In this document: one piece after another, positions 63,701 to 64,000 of the stretch
Layout: each line of letters begins with the position of its first letter
How positions within the stretch are numbered: position 1 is the first letter of the stretch
Source: Cyanoderma ruficeps
Taxonomy: Eukaryota; Chordata; Aves; Passeriformes; Timaliidae
Direction of reading: 5' to 3'
Assembly (NCBI GenBank): GCA_008694505.1
Contig: VZDJ01000301.1
Coordinates: 5,761,081-5,825,080 of the forward strand
Length of the DNA stretch: 64,000 nucleotides
The notes under the pieces: model-generated
What the model saw: the letters and a program-made list of their open reading frames with translations, nothing else
Told to the model about the DNA's origin: nothing
Database searches by the model: none
Made by a program: the position numbers and the translations under genes

Positions 63701-64000
63701 AGCTTAGCATGGTCTTCTCCTTCTCACCATAGTATTCTACTTCCTTGCCAATAGTATCTGGTTTTATTTCTTTTATTTTGCTCTAAACTATTTTATTTCT
63801 GTGGTGTCTCTCTGTAGTAGCCTGGGTTATATTTTACCGTCACACATTTTTACTACATTGCACAACAACCTACAAAATCATTTTATGCAACACTTGGGTG
63901 TATCTACATCTAATGATTAGGTTAGGTTTTCCCTCTCATCGTGTATTCTGCCTCCAGCACTGTGCAGTGCACAGGGATTGTCAATGGGAGGATTTCCATT
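54746..64000. other. non-coding stretch, nothing recognised apart from simple repeats
   Basis: No gene is recognised. A weak MIR-like text (aatcactgtacctctctggc, near 56579) is too short to call. Simple repeats are the TTA array at 59873-59905 and a 12-base CA run at 63329-63340. The longest open frame, 129 codons at plus 58488-58877, has no domain and no splice context. Confidence 0.5.
59873..59905. repeat. (TTA)n microsatellite, interrupted
   Basis: About 33 bases of TTA/ATT units with two C interruptions. Confidence 0.9.

Overview
This window is vertebrate nuclear DNA, almost certainly from a bird. The diagnostic evidence is repeats. Three CR1 LINE tails match the avian type, one still carrying the ATTCTRTG-like 8-bp 3' repeat in reverse complement. 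There is also an older CR1 reverse-transcriptase fragment and a solo LTR of the avian ERVL type. The sequence is AT-rich and repeat-poor, with three assembly uncertainties (single Ns at 13957 and 34005, a 47-N gap at 30245-30291). There are no bacterial operons, no CRISPR array and no tRNA or rRNA gene that I can see.

Layout: 1-38000 is non-coding sequence with scattered relics. These are a CR1 at 7216-7425, a MIR-like tail near 8078, a poly-T tract at 13920-13990, an old CR1 RT piece at 17900-18105, a MIR-like piece near 20704, low-complexity tracts, and an 11/22-bp minisatellite at 35127-35409. The only protein-coding segment I can name is a 64-nt minus-strand exon at 38001-38064. It encodes part of a WD40 blade of the TBL1X/TBL1XR1 family (residues [18 protein letters not shown], closest to TBL1X) and has good splice sites at both ends. 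No neighbouring exon of that gene was found in the 38 kb downstream or 26 kb upstream on the same strand. Either the flanking introns are very long or this is an isolated exon copy.

From 38065 to 64000 the sequence is again non-coding. It holds two more CR1 tails (41958-42092, 54662-54745), the ERVL solo LTR (about 44079-44646) with a MIR-like piece just after it, a hexanucleotide microsatellite (49005-49062) and a degraded reverse-transcriptase relic of another, older LINE (about 47290-47640) in an AT-rich block. Most of the open frames are short, have no recognisable domain, and look like chance. Several long ones begin at GTG or TTG and would be shorter from a real ATG.

No multi-gene system is visible. 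The observations most worth following are the isolated TBL1-type exon and the RT relic in a block that may be conserved regulatory sequence. All family assignments were made by eye, without a database search.
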